Assembly: GCF_023380225.1 (NCBI RefSeq)
Contig: NZ_CP093362.1
Coordinates: 186,001-250,000, forward strand
Direction: 5' to 3'
Source of the DNA: Apilactobacillus apisilvae
GTDB taxonomy: Bacteria > Bacillota > Bacilli > Lactobacillales > Lactobacillaceae
DNA length: 64,000 bases
The position numbers and the translations under genes were made by a program. Below, piece by piece: positions 17,473 through 27,158 of this stretch (the first letter of the stretch is position 1; each line of letters opens with the position of its first letter). The notes under the pieces are model-generated. The model did not search any database. It was not told where the DNA came from and saw nothing but the letters and a program-made list of their open reading frames with translations.

Positions 17473-18663
17473 ATGGGAAAATCAATTGCTATTAATGCCG
17501 GAAGTTCTACATTAAAATTCAAATTATTCGAAATGCCTTCAGAAAAATTAATTTCAAGTGGTGCGATCGATCGTATTGGCTTAACTAAGTCAGATGTTGC
17601 AATTAAATATGGTGATGGCCAAAAATTTCATAAAACTATGGATATTGAAAATCATGAAGAAGCTATTAAGCTAGTTTTAGATAAATTACTAAGCTTGGAT
17701 ATCATTGATGACTACAACGAAATTACAGGTGTAGGACACCGTGTTGTAGCTGGTGGTGAATACTTTACTGATTCTGTTGTAATTACTGATGATGTTTTAG
17801 ACAAGCTTGAATCTTTATCAGAATTAGCACCATTACATGAACCAGCTAATATTCTTGGAATTAAAGCTTTTAAGAAAATTTTGCCTGATGTTATCAGTAT
17901 TGCTGTATTCGATACTTCATTCCATACATCAATGCCTGAAGAAAACTATATGTATGCTTTACCATATAAATATTACCGTGAACATAAAGCTCGTAAATAT
18001 GGAGCTCATGGTACTAGTTATCGTTATGTTTCAGGCCGTGCAGCCGACATGTTAGGCAAACCATTAGAAGATTTAAAACTTGTTGTAATGCATTTAGGTG
18101 CAGGTGCTTCTATTTGTGCAATTGATCATGGTAAATCACTTGATACATCAATGGGATTTACTCCAGTAACTGGTGTTATGATGGCTACTCGTTCAGGAGA
18201 TGTTGATCCTTCTTTACTTGCTTACATTATGGAAAAAGAAGGCATTAGTGATGTTAATGAAATGATTAATGTTTTAAATAAAAAATCAGGTTTATTAGGT
18301 GTTTCTGAAGTATCTGCTGATATGCGTGATTTGGAAGCTGTTAAAGCTGACAATCATCAAGCAGAATTAGCTCGTAATATGTACATGAATCGTATTATTA
18401 GATATGTAGGTCAATATGTTGCTGAAATGAATGGTGTTGATGCAATTGTATTTACTGCCGGTGTTGGTGAAAATGATATTGGTATTAGACAAGAAGTTGC
18501 TGATAAATTAAGCTACTTTGGTGTGGGTGTTGATCCTGAAAAGAATCATATTCGTGCAGTTGAAAGAGATATTAGTTCAGAAAATTCATCAATTAAAACA
18601 TTATTAATACCTACTAACGAAGAATTAATGATTGTTAAAGATATTGAAAGATTACGTAAATAA
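17473..18663 (+). CDS. ackA: Acetate kinase
   Basis: Interconverts acetyl phosphate plus ADP and acetate plus ATP; in heterofermenters it gives extra ATP when acetyl phosphate is not reduced to ethanol. It has 396 residues. Motifs are the N-terminal INAGSSTLKFKLF, FDTSFHTSMP, the phosphate loop MHLGAGASICAIDHGKS, and FTAGVGENDIGIR. GGGAGAAC precedes the ATG. It follows ytxK by 19 bases, a conserved pair, and is closed by a terminator. Confidence 0.97.
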   Translation: MGKSIAINAGSSTLKFKLFEMPSEKLISSGAIDRIGLTKSDVAIKYGDGQKFHKTMDIENHEEAIKLVLDKLLSLDIIDDYNEITGVGHRVVAGGEYFTDSVVITDDVLDKLESLSELAPLHEPANILGIKAFKKILPDVISIAVFDTSFHTSMPEENYMYALPYKYYREHKARKYGAHGTSYRYVSGRAADMLGKPLEDLKLVVMHLGAGASICAIDHGKSLDTSMGFTPVTGVMMATRSGDVDPSLLAYIMEKEGISDVNEMINVLNKKSGLLGVSEVSADMRDLEAVKADNHQAELARNMYMNRIIRYVGQYVAEMNGVDAIVFTAGVGENDIGIRQEVADKLSYFGVGVDPEKNHIRAVERDISSENSSIKTLLIPTNEELMIVKDIERLRK

Positions 18664-18670
18664 TTAAACT

Positions 18671-18700
18671 AAGAGCTCTTTTAAGGGCTCTTTTTTTTTT
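18671..18700 (+). terminator. Rho-independent terminator after ackA
   Basis: Stem AAGAGC / GCTCTT with a loop that includes a second partial pairing, followed by ten T. The spacer from here to 18858 is AT-rich and presumably holds the permease promoter; I could not assign one with confidence. Confidence 0.85.
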
Positions 18701-18858
18701 CATTGATAAATGAAAAAAATTCATCTTAAATAATTAATCATGAATAAATGTTGAATTTACAACCTTTATTTATAATGAAGAAACCATAATTTAAATTTTA
18801 AATTTACCTTATAATTTATAATTATGTATAATTATTGGTAAAGGGAGTGTATAAGAAC

Positions 18859-20238
18859 ATGGAAAAAACACCTAATAATGATAATAGTCAATTATCAAAA
18901 GGTTTAAAAAATCGTCATGTCCAGCTAATTGCTCTTGGAGGAACAATTGGAACAGGTTTATTTTTAGGAGCTGGAGAATCAATCCAATTTGCAGGTCCCT
19001 CCATTATATTAGCTTACTTAATAGCTGGAATAGCCGGTTTCTTTATTATGAGATCGCTGGGTGAACTTTTATTATCAGATGTTAATTGTCATTCTTATAT
19101 TGAATTTATTGATAAATATTTAGGTAAACGATTAGGATTTGTCGCGGGGTGGACTTATTGGGCTTGCTGGATTTCTATAGCAATGGCCGAAATTACTGCT
19201 GCTGGTTTATATATACATTACTGGTTTCCTGCTATTCCACAGTGGGTTACAGGTTTGTTTTTACTTATAATATTATTTTTAACTAATTCGATTAATGTAT
19301 CAGCTTTTGGTGAAACCGAATTTTGGTTTGCTTTGATTAAGGTAGTGGCTATTTTAACTTTAATTGCTACTGGTGTGGTTTTAGTTGTAATTAACTATAA
19401 AACACCAGTTGGACATGCTAGTATTAGTAATTTATTTGGAAGCTCGATGTTTGCTCATGGCTTTAGTGGATTTTTATTGAGTTTTCAAATGGTTATTTTT
19501 AGTTTTGCTGGGATTGAAATGATTGGGATGACTGCTTCAGAAACAAATGATCCAGAAGTTGTAATTCCAAAGGCAATTAATGAAGTTCCATCTAGAATTT
19601 TAATTTTTTATATTGGATCATTAGTTGCATTGATGTGCATTTATCCTTGGGAACATATTAATGCTACCTCTAGTCCATTTGTTCAAGTATTCCAAAATAT
19701 TGGAATTACTGCTGCTGCTTCAATTATTAATTTTGTTGTTTTGACTGCTGCAGTTTCTGCATGTAACTCTGCTATTTTTACTACTGGTAGAATGATTTAT
19801 TCATTAACATATGGATCTAAAAAATATATGGGAAAACAATTGGGATCTTTAAATAAGCATCAAATTCCTTCAAAGGGTATTTTATTTTCAATCGCTGTCA
19901 TTGCAGTTTCATTAATTTTAAATGCTTATATGCCAGATGGCGTATTCCAGTTAATATCTAGTGTTTCCACAACTTGCTTCTTATTCATATGGGGATTAAT
20001 TGTTTTAGCTCATATTAAGTATAGAAAAGTTGTTAGTGATAATAATGATGATGATAAATTAACTTTTAAAATGCCATTATTTCCATTTTCTAACTACTTT
20101 GTTTTAGCATTTTTAATTTTTGTTGCTGTTATTATGTTATTTAGATTTAATACCCTAATTGCATTGATAGGTTCAATAATTTGGATTGCTTGTTTATACT
20201 TTATTAAGTTAATAACTGATGAATTTGAAAAAAGATAA
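18859..20238 (+). CDS. Amino acid permease (APC superfamily)
   Basis: Cytoplasmic membrane transporter of 459 residues with about 12 hydrophobic segments. The opening RHVQLIALGGTIGTGLFLGAGESIQFAGPSIIL is the amino acid transporter family consensus (helix 1 with the GTIGTG substrate motif). FSFAGIEMIGMTASETNDP follows helix 6 and marks the AAT group (AroP, GabP, LysP relatives). The substrate cannot be told from sequence alone. The ATG 8 bases after AAGGGAGTG was chosen. It is a single-gene unit. Confidence 0.9.
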   Translation: MEKTPNNDNSQLSKGLKNRHVQLIALGGTIGTGLFLGAGESIQFAGPSIILAYLIAGIAGFFIMRSLGELLLSDVNCHSYIEFIDKYLGKRLGFVAGWTYWACWISIAMAEITAAGLYIHYWFPAIPQWVTGLFLLIILFLTNSINVSAFGETEFWFALIKVVAILTLIATGVVLVVINYKTPVGHASISNLFGSSMFAHGFSGFLLSFQMVIFSFAGIEMIGMTASETNDPEVVIPKAINEVPSRILIFYIGSLVALMCIYPWEHINATSSPFVQVFQNIGITAAASIINFVVLTAAVSACNSAIFTTGRMIYSLTYGSKKYMGKQLGSLNKHQIPSKGILFSIAVIAVSLILNAYMPDGVFQLISSVSTTCFLFIWGLIVLAHIKYRKVVSDNNDDDKLTFKMPLFPFSNYFVLAFLIFVAVIMLFRFNTLIALIGSIIWIACLYFIKLITDEFEKR

Positions 20239-20264
20239 TTTCTTAATTGAAATTATCTTTTTTG
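20229..20264 (+). terminator. Rho-independent terminator overlapping the permease stop codon
   Basis: Stem AAAGATAATTTC / GAAATTATCTTT with a six-base loop, then T-run. The stop codon TAA lies inside the left arm. Confidence 0.85.
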
Positions 20265-20359
20265 TTTTATATTTTATTTTGTTAGGATTATTATTATAAA
20301 GAGAGTAATTTAAATGGTTTAGATTAATATATATATAATTATTAAAGGAGGTAATCTAA

Positions 20360-21748
20360 TTGTCAGATAAAATCGCAATTTTGCATACCAATGATTTGCA
20401 TTCTCATTTTGAAAATTGGCCTAAAATTGTTAGATATTTATATGAAGAAAAGAGAAAGTTACAAAATCAAGGCTATTTTGTTATTACAGTCGATTTAGGA
20501 GATGCATTAGATCGTGCTCATCCATTAACTGAAGCAACTAATGGCAAAGCTAATGTTAAATTGTTAAATGAAGTACACTATGATGCAGTTACTATCGGTA
20601 ATAATGAAGGGTTAACTAATAGTAAGCAACAATTAGATCATCTTTACGATGACGCTAATTTTGATGTTATATTAGACAACTTAGTTGACTTAAAAACAGG
20701 TAATCAACCTGATTGGTCTAAAAAATATAAAATAATAACGACTACTAATAATACTAAGATAAAATTATTAGGTTTAACTGCACCATATCATTCTACTTAT
20801 GAGTTAGAAAATTGGAATCCAATTGATGATCAAAAAATGATTCCAGATTTACTTAAAGATAATTCAAAAAGTTACGATGTATTAGTTTTACTATCACACT
20901 TGGGAGTGACTCAAGATCGACTTACAGCCAATAAGTTTCCCCAATTTGATATTATTATTGGTAGTCATACTCATCACTTATTTGAACATGGTGAATATGA
21001 TAATCAAACTTTGTTGGCTGCTGCTGGGAAGTATGGCCATTATGTGGGTGAAATTAAGCTGGATGTTGACAATGGAGAAGTTGTTAATAAAACAGCGTCT
21101 GTAGTTAAAACATCAGACTTAAAAACATTATCATCAGATGAAAAATATATTAAGGAATTAGAGCAACGTGGTGAAGCCATATTATCTAAATCTAAGATAG
21201 CTAATATACCATATACTATGCATACATCTTTACGTGGAGAACCTTCAATTGTTAAAGAAGGTTTGGAAGCAATGAAGAAAAAGGCTGGAACTGATGCTGC
21301 AATTATTAATGATGGACTATTTCTTGATGATTTATCTAAGGGGATTGTTGATAAAAATCAATTGCATAAAATTTTACCGCATTCTATGCATGTTACTAAA
21401 ACAACTTTAAGTGGTAGTGATTTATGGCGTATGATAATGGAAATGGAAAAAAACCGTAAGTTTCTAGTAAATTTTGAACAAAAAGGAATGGGTTTTCGCG
21501 GTAAATATTTTGGTGAATTAAACTATTCTGGAATTAGTATCGATATAGGAACTAAAGAAGTTTACTATAATGATAAATTAGTTAAAGATAATGAAAAATA
21601 TAGTATAGCAATATTAGATCATTATTTATTTATTCCATTTTTTCCAACAATTGATATTATGGGAGATAATCGTATTTTATATGATGAAACATTACGGGAT
21701 GTTTTTGCTGATCATTTATCAAGAAAATATCCTTTGAATAATAATTAG
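20360..21748 (+). CDS. yunD: Bifunctional metallophosphatase/5'-nucleotidase (YunD type)
   Basis: Protein of 462 residues with the calcineurin-like metallophosphatase core: AILHTNDLHSHFENW (metal ligands), DLGDALDRAHP, IGNNEG and IIGSHTHHLFEHG, followed by the C-terminal 5'-nucleotidase substrate domain. There is no signal peptide, so it is cytosolic, unlike exported UshA. It starts with TTG behind AAAGGAGGT. It is the first of four closely spaced genes (yunD-yutD-yutF-DUF1461), the usual order in lactobacilli. The natural nucleotide substrate is not known. Confidence 0.93.
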   Translation: MSDKIAILHTNDLHSHFENWPKIVRYLYEEKRKLQNQGYFVITVDLGDALDRAHPLTEATNGKANVKLLNEVHYDAVTIGNNEGLTNSKQQLDHLYDDANFDVILDNLVDLKTGNQPDWSKKYKIITTTNNTKIKLLGLTAPYHSTYELENWNPIDDQKMIPDLLKDNSKSYDVLVLLSHLGVTQDRLTANKFPQFDIIIGSHTHHLFEHGEYDNQTLLAAAGKYGHYVGEIKLDVDNGEVVNKTASVVKTSDLKTLSSDEKYIKELEQRGEAILSKSKIANIPYTMHTSLRGEPSIVKEGLEAMKKKAGTDAAIINDGLFLDDLSKGIVDKNQLHKILPHSMHVTKTTLSGSDLWRMIMEMEKNRKFLVNFEQKGMGFRGKYFGELNYSGISIDIGTKEVYYNDKLVKDNEKYSIAILDHYLFIPFFPTIDIMGDNRILYDETLRDVFADHLSRKYPLNNN

Positions 21749-21759
21749 GAGAATGTTAT

Positions 21760-22296
21760 TTGGATCGTAAAACTATTGAAGAAAAAGTAGAAGAATTAAG
21801 AAATAAAAAAAGGCCTTTAGCCAAAATATCTCAAGAAAATGAACATAAATTGCTTATTAATGGTCATGATTATGAAATAATTACTAATATAGATAACTGC
21901 TTTGATTTAGAATTGTTTAAGCAACAATATAATCCAATCTTCAGTAGATATAATTATATTGTTGGAGATTATGGATATGGCATTTTGAGACTTAAAGGTT
22001 TTTTTAATGATGAAAGTAGTGTAAATCCACAATTTCAATTTAGTTCAATTGAAGACTATATATATGAATATGCCAATATTGGGGCTAAATATTTTGTTAT
22101 TCACAATTTGGAAGCTCATAATAATTTTAATAATAAAGGAAATCGTACTAGTTTTCGTAAACGTAAAAATAGACGTCATGGGTTTGAAGAAAAAATAACT
22201 AAACAAAAACGTCCAATTAATAAACGTAAAAATATGAAAATTACTAAAAGCGATGGTAAAGGTAAACGTCATTTTATAATCAAGGAAGGTAACTAA
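21760..22296 (+). CDS. yutD: YutD family protein (DUF1027)
   Basis: Cytosolic protein of 178 residues of unknown function. The family core is visible: YEIITNIDNCFDLELFKQQYNPIFSRYNYIVGDYGYGILRLKGF and the IEDYIYEYANIGAKYFVIHN segment. After about residue 125 comes a very basic, low-complexity tail (Arg/Lys/Asn rich) that suggests RNA or DNA contact. It starts with TTG after AGGAGAATG and lies 11 bases after yunD and 1 base before yutF. Confidence 0.9.
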   Translation: MDRKTIEEKVEELRNKKRPLAKISQENEHKLLINGHDYEIITNIDNCFDLELFKQQYNPIFSRYNYIVGDYGYGILRLKGFFNDESSVNPQFQFSSIEDYIYEYANIGAKYFVIHNLEAHNNFNNKGNRTSFRKRKNRRHGFEEKITKQKRPINKRKNMKITKSDGKGKRHFIIKEGN

Positions 22297-22297
22297 G

Positions 22298-23074
22298 ATG
22301 CAAAAATATAAGGGCTATTTCATTGATTTAGATGGAACAATATATGCAGGTAATAAACGTATACCTGCTGCTAAAAGATTTATTGAAAAATTACAAAAAA
22401 ATAACATTAAATTTTTATTTGTCACTAACAATACTACCAAAATGCCAATTGATGTTGTTAAGAATCTTTCTTATAATCATGATATTCATGTTAATGAGGA
22501 TAACGTATACACTGCTGGTTTGGCTACTGCTGATTATATGAATAAAATCGCTGATGAAAAACATCGTAAAGTTTATATTGTTGGTGAAAAAGGATTAATT
22601 ACGGCTTTAAGAAATAAAAATTTTCAAATTGTTGATAATGAACAACCTGATTATGTGGTTGTAGGACTAGACTCTGATGTGACCTATGAAAAACTAAGTA
22701 AAGCAGTTTTATATATTAGAGCTGGTGCTAAATTTATTGGGACTAATCCAGATAGTAATATTCCTAATGAGAAGGGGATGCTCCCAGGAGCGGGTGCCTT
22801 AGTTGACTTAGTTAGATATGCTACCCAAAAGGAACCGACATTTATTGGTAAACCTGAAAGTATTATTTTGGAAAATGCTTTAGATCGGATTCATTTGCAT
22901 AAAGATGATGTTGTTATGGTAGGGGATAATTATATGACTGATATTTCTGCAGGAATTAATTTTGGAATTGATACTTTGCTGGTTTATTCAGGATTATCTA
23001 CTAAAAAACAGGTATCACAAATGAATGTTAAACCTACTAATGAAATTGATTCATTAGATGATTGGCAGCTTTAG
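22298..23074 (+). CDS. yutF: HAD-superfamily phosphatase, NagD/YutF type
   Basis: Haloacid dehalogenase-type phosphatase of 258 residues. Motif I GYFIDLDGTIYAG (nucleophile Asp), motif II FVTNNTTK, motif III with Lys in FIGKP, and motif IV VMVGDNYMTDISAG are all present. The cap is the C2a type found in NagD, pNPPase and TIGR01457 members. It probably dephosphorylates small phosphorylated metabolites or nucleotides. AAGGAAGG precedes the ATG. The DUF1461 gene follows immediately. Confidence 0.94.
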   Translation: MQKYKGYFIDLDGTIYAGNKRIPAAKRFIEKLQKNNIKFLFVTNNTTKMPIDVVKNLSYNHDIHVNEDNVYTAGLATADYMNKIADEKHRKVYIVGEKGLITALRNKNFQIVDNEQPDYVVVGLDSDVTYEKLSKAVLYIRAGAKFIGTNPDSNIPNEKGMLPGAGALVDLVRYATQKEPTFIGKPESIILENALDRIHLHKDDVVMVGDNYMTDISAGINFGIDTLLVYSGLSTKKQVSQMNVKPTNEIDSLDDWQL

Positions 23075-23075
23075 T

Positions 23076-23690
23076 ATGTTAAAGTGGTACATTAAATTAC
23101 TATTAATTATTATATGTGTAATTAGTGCAGGGATATTTATTATAATTAATGTCCCTTTTTTATATCGGATAATAATCTCATTTTTTGATATAAATTTTCA
23201 TACACATAAGTCTGTTAATATTTTAATGAATAACTATAATAACGTTATTACTTATTTACAATCACCATTTATTACTAATATGCAAACTAGTTTTTTAATG
23301 AATCAAAATGGATTTAATCATTTTAGGGATGTCAAAAATTTAATACTAATAAATAATTTGGTTATGTTTATTTCGTTACCAATAAGTATAAAATTCTATA
23401 TTTCTTTTAAACGTAAAAAATATAGATGGATATTTATTCGCCCCCTAAAAACTTTAAACTATTTAATTTTATTTTTTGGATTGTTTATTCTTTTAGATTT
23501 CAATGATTTTTTTATAAAGTTTCACCAAATTTTTTTCAGAAATAATAATTGGGTTTTTGATGCTAAAAGCAATCCCATTATTTTAGCCTTTCCGGATGAA
23601 TATTTTTTGATTTGTACCGTTTTAATTTTTGTTCTTTTTTTGTTTAGTTGCTTTTATCTTATAAATCGTGGATATAAAGACTTAAAATAA
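23076..23690 (+). CDS. TIGR01906/DUF1461 integral membrane protein
   Basis: Membrane protein of 204 residues with about four hydrophobic segments (residues 5-27, 87-105, 120-140 and 175-198). An extracellular stretch between the first two carries aromatic and Asn residues, as in the DUF1461 family. Function unknown. The start ATG lies one base after the yutF stop, typical of coupled translation; an in-frame ATG 18 bases earlier is possible. It closes the yunD operon, and an IS1182 copy begins right after its stop. Confidence 0.82.
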   Translation: MLKWYIKLLLIIICVISAGIFIIINVPFLYRIIISFFDINFHTHKSVNILMNNYNNVITYLQSPFITNMQTSFLMNQNGFNHFRDVKNLILINNLVMFISLPISIKFYISFKRKKYRWIFIRPLKTLNYLILFFGLFILLDFNDFFIKFHQIFFRNNNWVFDAKSNPIILAFPDEYFLICTVLIFVLFLFSCFYLINRGYKDLK

Positions 23691-23691
23691 A

Positions 23692-25490
23692 AAGGGACTG
23701 TGACATAAGTCTCTAAAAAAATAACGCTCGTTGGAATTTAATTTTTCCAACGAGCGTTATTTATGTATAATAAAAAACGATATCGAACCAACCGATATCG
23801 TTTAAATAAATCTCCTTGAAAGGAAACTTAAAACTAATGAGTACTAATTATATTTTAAATATTCAAAATTGGCAACCTAAAAATAATCATCAAGTAAAAA
23901 TTATCAATCAAATTGTTGAAATGATTGGTTTAGAAGAAAAATACATATTTGGTAGGCCACGAAAATACGACCTACGGTCACTATTTGGTAGGCCACGAAA
24001 ATACGACCTACGGTCACTATTAAAGTTAACCTTGTTTGCTTATTCTAAAGGGATTTTTAGTAGTCGCCAAATTAGTGAGCTGGCAGAAGAAAATTTACCT
24101 GCACGTTGTTTAACTAAAAATTCATTTCCTTCATACAGAACAGTCTGTCGATTTAGGATTTCAGATGAAGCAGAAAATTTAATTAGTAAATGCATGAATC
24201 AATTAACTAAATATCTAAGAAAAAATAATTATATTGATGATGTAAGTTTTATTGATGGAACTAAAATACTAGCGAATGCTAATAAGTATTCTTTTGTTTG
24301 GCGTAAAAATATAATCAGATTCGATAAATTAAATCGCGAAGCGATTATAAAATTACTACATGACATGAATGATGTTAAATATGTGGGTGAACTCCCAGAT
24401 GACTCTGATATTTCAACAAGTGAGTTAGATGAAATCATCATCCATTTAGAAAATTGTTTAGCAGATTTAAATGATCAAATTAAACAGAATAAAAAACTAT
24501 CACCTAATCCCCATAAAAAAAGCGTCGTAAGTTAAAAGCCATTAAAAGAAAACTTCGTTTTCGTAAATGCAAACAAATAGAATATCAAAAAAGTAATAAA
24601 ATATTTTCCAATCGTAATAGTTATTCTAAGACTGATCATGATGCTACTTTTATGCGTATTAAGGAAGACCCCATGTTAAATGGACAACTTAAACCTGCTT
24701 ATAATTTACAAATTGCCACTAGTGGACAATTCATAACTAATTTTGACATTTATCAAAATCCCACTGATACTCGTACTTTAATTCCGTTCTTAAATAAACA
24801 AATTAAGAATAATAGTTTAGGTAAATATATTGTTGCCGATGCTGGTTATGGATCTGAAAGTAATTATCGTTTTATAGAAGACAAACTAACTAATAACATT
24901 CCTTTAATTCCCTATGGAACAATGTTAAAAGAACAAAGTCGTAAATGGAAAAGTGATGACCGTAAGGTCATGAATTGGTATTATAATTCAAAAGATGATT
25001 ATTATATTGATCCCAAAGGCATCAGATTTAATTTTAATGGTTATCGTAAAAGAACTGATAAATATAAATTCACTCGTGATTTTAAAGAATATAAAGCTGA
25101 AAAGTATGATCTTAATCAAGACATTAATTCATATGCTCTAACTAAGTCTGGTAACACTAGAAAAATCAGTATTAATTATGCATGGGAATATTTTAAAAAC
25201 AAACAACAAGCATTGCTTTTGGCACCAAAAACAAGTGATATTTACGCAAAAAGAAAGATAGATGTTGAATCGGTTTTTGGTAGACTAAAGGCTTCTTTGC
25301 GTTTCAATCGATTCTCCGTTAGGGGAATCGATAAGGTTAAAAAGGAAGCTGGGTTTACTATAATGGCATTAAATATAAGAAAGTTAATGACGAAAGTCAT
25401 TAATTTTATAAAGTTATATACAAAAATAGGATTTACGTTAAATTTAAAACGTAAATCCTATTTTTGTATAGACTTATGTCACAGTCCCTT
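23692..25490 (+). mobile_element. IS1182-family insertion sequence, defective copy 2
   Basis: About 1.80 kb, nearly identical to the copy at 6241-8003 but in opposite orientation. The left end reads AAGGGACTGTGACATAAGTC; the right end is its complement. The palindromes of copy 1 are present (for example AAATAACGCTCG near 23720). It differs by a 36-base tandem duplication and a one-base deletion in the transposase gene. It lies between the convergent DUF1461 gene and dedA. Confidence 0.92.
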
Positions 25491-25539
25491 TTTATTTATT
25501 TCTTCTTTCCTTTATGAAAGCAACTATTCCAGGAATTAA
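23837..25539 (+). pseudogene. IS1182 transposase, frameshifted with internal duplication
   Basis: Compared with copy 1, the segment encoding FGRPRKYDLRSL is tandemly duplicated (about 23950-24021, 12 residues each). One base is also lost at about 24511-24520, where CATAAACAAAAGCG has become CATAAAAAAAGCG, ending the first part at 24535. The second part resumes in the correct frame and is recognisable from 24652 on. As in copy 1, the frame has no stop inside the element and runs to 25539 inside the end of dedA. It is probably inactive unless ribosomes slip on the A-run. Confidence 0.88.
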
Positions 25540-26130
25540 AGTAACTAATATAATTCCAATTACTACAATTGAAAAATGTTCTTGAACAAATGGAATATTA
25601 CCAAAGAAATAACCTGCACCACAACATAATCCTACCCATACAATACAAGCAGATAAATTATATTTTATAAATTTTTCATATTTATAACCACTAGTTGCAG
25701 CTATAAATGGTGCTAATGTCCTAATTATAGGCATAAATCTTGCTATAAAAATAGCTAAAATTCCATATTTATCAAAAAAAGCTTTAGCTTGATCTAGCTG
25801 TTTGGGCTTGATAACTTTAGCTACCAATTTCATTTTGGTAATTCGATAACCAATTTTATCTCCTAAATAAAAGTTTAACGTATCGCCTAAAAATGATGCT
25901 AACAGAAAAATTAGTATAAATATCCATATATTTAGGTGATATTGTGGATTTGCTGATATAGCAGAAGCAGCAAATAGTAATGAGTCTCCTGGTAAAAACG
26001 GCATAATTACTATGCCGGTTTCTATAAATATAACAGCAAATAATAATAGATATGTCCAATCACCAAAGTATGTTACTAAGTTAATTATGTGTTTATCAAT
26101 GTGTAATATAAAATCAATTAAAGTATTCAT
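25492..26130 (-). CDS. dedA: DedA family membrane protein
   Basis: Protein of 212 residues with the VTT/SNARE-associated domain. Signatures are FIETGIVIMPFLPGDSLLFAA (helix 2), FLGDTLNFYLGDKIG, and FIARFMPIIRTLAPFIAATSGYKYEKF with the conserved arginine pair. DedA proteins support membrane homeostasis and undecaprenyl phosphate or phospholipid recycling across the membrane. The start follows AAGGAG. The 3' end abuts the IS1182 copy. Its promoter region is shared divergently with the cyclophilin gene. Confidence 0.93.
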   Translation of the reverse strand: MNTLIDFILHIDKHIINLVTYFGDWTYLLLFAVIFIETGIVIMPFLPGDSLLFAASAISANPQYHLNIWIFILIFLLASFLGDTLNFYLGDKIGYRITKMKLVAKVIKPKQLDQAKAFFDKYGILAIFIARFMPIIRTLAPFIAATSGYKYEKFIKYNLSACIVWVGLCCGAGYFFGNIPFVQEHFSIVVIGIILVTLIPGIVAFIKERRNK

Positions 26131-26290
26131 TTTGAACTCCTTAAGTATTTGTTTTTCATAATTTTAACAAAATTATATTTACAATATATATAAATTATAA
26201 AATAAAATAGTAAAAAAGACTTATCATTTTACTAAATTTATTTTATTATATTATATGGTTACTAATATAAATCAAATGGAGGAGTTTATT

Positions 26291-26878
26291 ATTAATTATC
26301 CGCAGTTAAATTTAGATAAAGAGAATGGCCCGTTAGCCCTTATTAAAACTAATTATGGTGATATTGAAATTAGATTATTTCCTGAACAAGCACCAATGGC
26401 TGTTGAAAACTTTATTAAGCTATCTGAAGTAGGATACTATGATGGGATCTGTTTTCATAGAATTATTAAAGATTTTATGATCCAATCAGGTGATCCAACT
26501 GATACAGGTGCCGGTGGAGAGAGTATATGGAATCAACCATTTGATGATGAGTTTTCTGAATATTTATATAATTTTAGAGGCGCTTTATCAATGGCTAATG
26601 CAGGACCTAACACCAATGGAAGTCAATTTTTTATTGTTCAAAACAATCATTTAGAAGATAACTTAATTGATCCTATGAAAAAATCTAAATTTTCTGAAAA
26701 AGTTATTAATGCTTATAGAGAATATGGTGGAGCTCCTTGGTTAGATTTTAGACATACTGTTTTTGGTCAAACTATAAAAGGAATGGACGTTGTAGATCAA
26801 ATTGCTAATGCTAAAGTTGATAATAGTGATCGTCCTTTAGGTAATGTAACTATTAATAAAATCGAAATTTTAAAATAA
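26291..26878 (+). CDS. Cyclophilin-type peptidyl-prolyl isomerase with a probable ATT start
   Basis: Cytosolic PPIase of about 195 residues. Motifs are the ALIKTNYGDIEIRLFPEQAP strand pair, FHRIIKDFMIQSGDPTDTG with the catalytic Arg, and MANAGPNTNGSQFFI. Family members in lactobacilli begin with a MxYPQLDL-like segment; here INYPQLNL starts with ATT at 26291, 6 bases behind a strong GGAGGAG. The in-frame ATGs at 26255 and 26276 have no ribosome binding site; the latter partly overlaps GGAGGAG. ATT initiation is therefore the best reading, though a weak ATG start with a longer N-terminus (up to 207 residues) is possible. Confidence 0.85.
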   Translation: MNYPQLNLDKENGPLALIKTNYGDIEIRLFPEQAPMAVENFIKLSEVGYYDGICFHRIIKDFMIQSGDPTDTGAGGESIWNQPFDDEFSEYLYNFRGALSMANAGPNTNGSQFFIVQNNHLEDNLIDPMKKSKFSEKVINAYREYGGAPWLDFRHTVFGQTIKGMDVVDQIANAKVDNSDRPLGNVTINKIEILK

Positions 26879-27042
26879 AGTATTGACTATTAATTTTGTT
26901 TTTGATAAGATTATTTTTGTTGTTGAGAAATATTAATTTCTTAAAACAATGAGGTGTTAAATTTTAATTGACATACTATTTCTTTATTGTTATTATATTC
27001 GAGTGATGTTAAATAAAGTAAATAATTTAATTAAAAAAGTTG

Positions 27043-27071
27043 TTGACTTTTACTTGTAAAGATGGCATAAT
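27043..27071 (+). promoter_or_regulatory. rRNA promoter P1
   Basis: TTGACT, 17-base spacer ending in GATGG, then CATAAT. Near-consensus sigma-A promoter in tandem with a second one 87 bases downstream. Confidence 0.85.
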
Positions 27072-27129
27072 AATTATTGTTGCGTTGCTGATAAAGCAAA
27101 CGGCAATAAAAAATAATTATAAAAAGTTG

Positions 27130-27158
27130 TTGACGTTAAGTTGTTAACATGGTATAAT
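27130..27158 (+). promoter_or_regulatory. rRNA promoter P2
   Basis: TTGACG, 17-base spacer, then a perfect TATAAT. It resembles P1 in the spacer end (CATGG versus GATGG), which suggests duplication. Confidence 0.9.

Noticed and set aside
23945-24021. Start of a repeat array or CRISPR-like unit
   Set aside because: Only two adjacent 36-base copies without spacers, inside a transposase; a simple tandem duplication. No CRISPR array was seen anywhere in the window.
23816-25539. Two separate new genes at 23816-24535 and 24652-25539
   Set aside because: Together they are one IS1182 transposase broken by a single-base deletion, as shown by comparison with 6204-7859.
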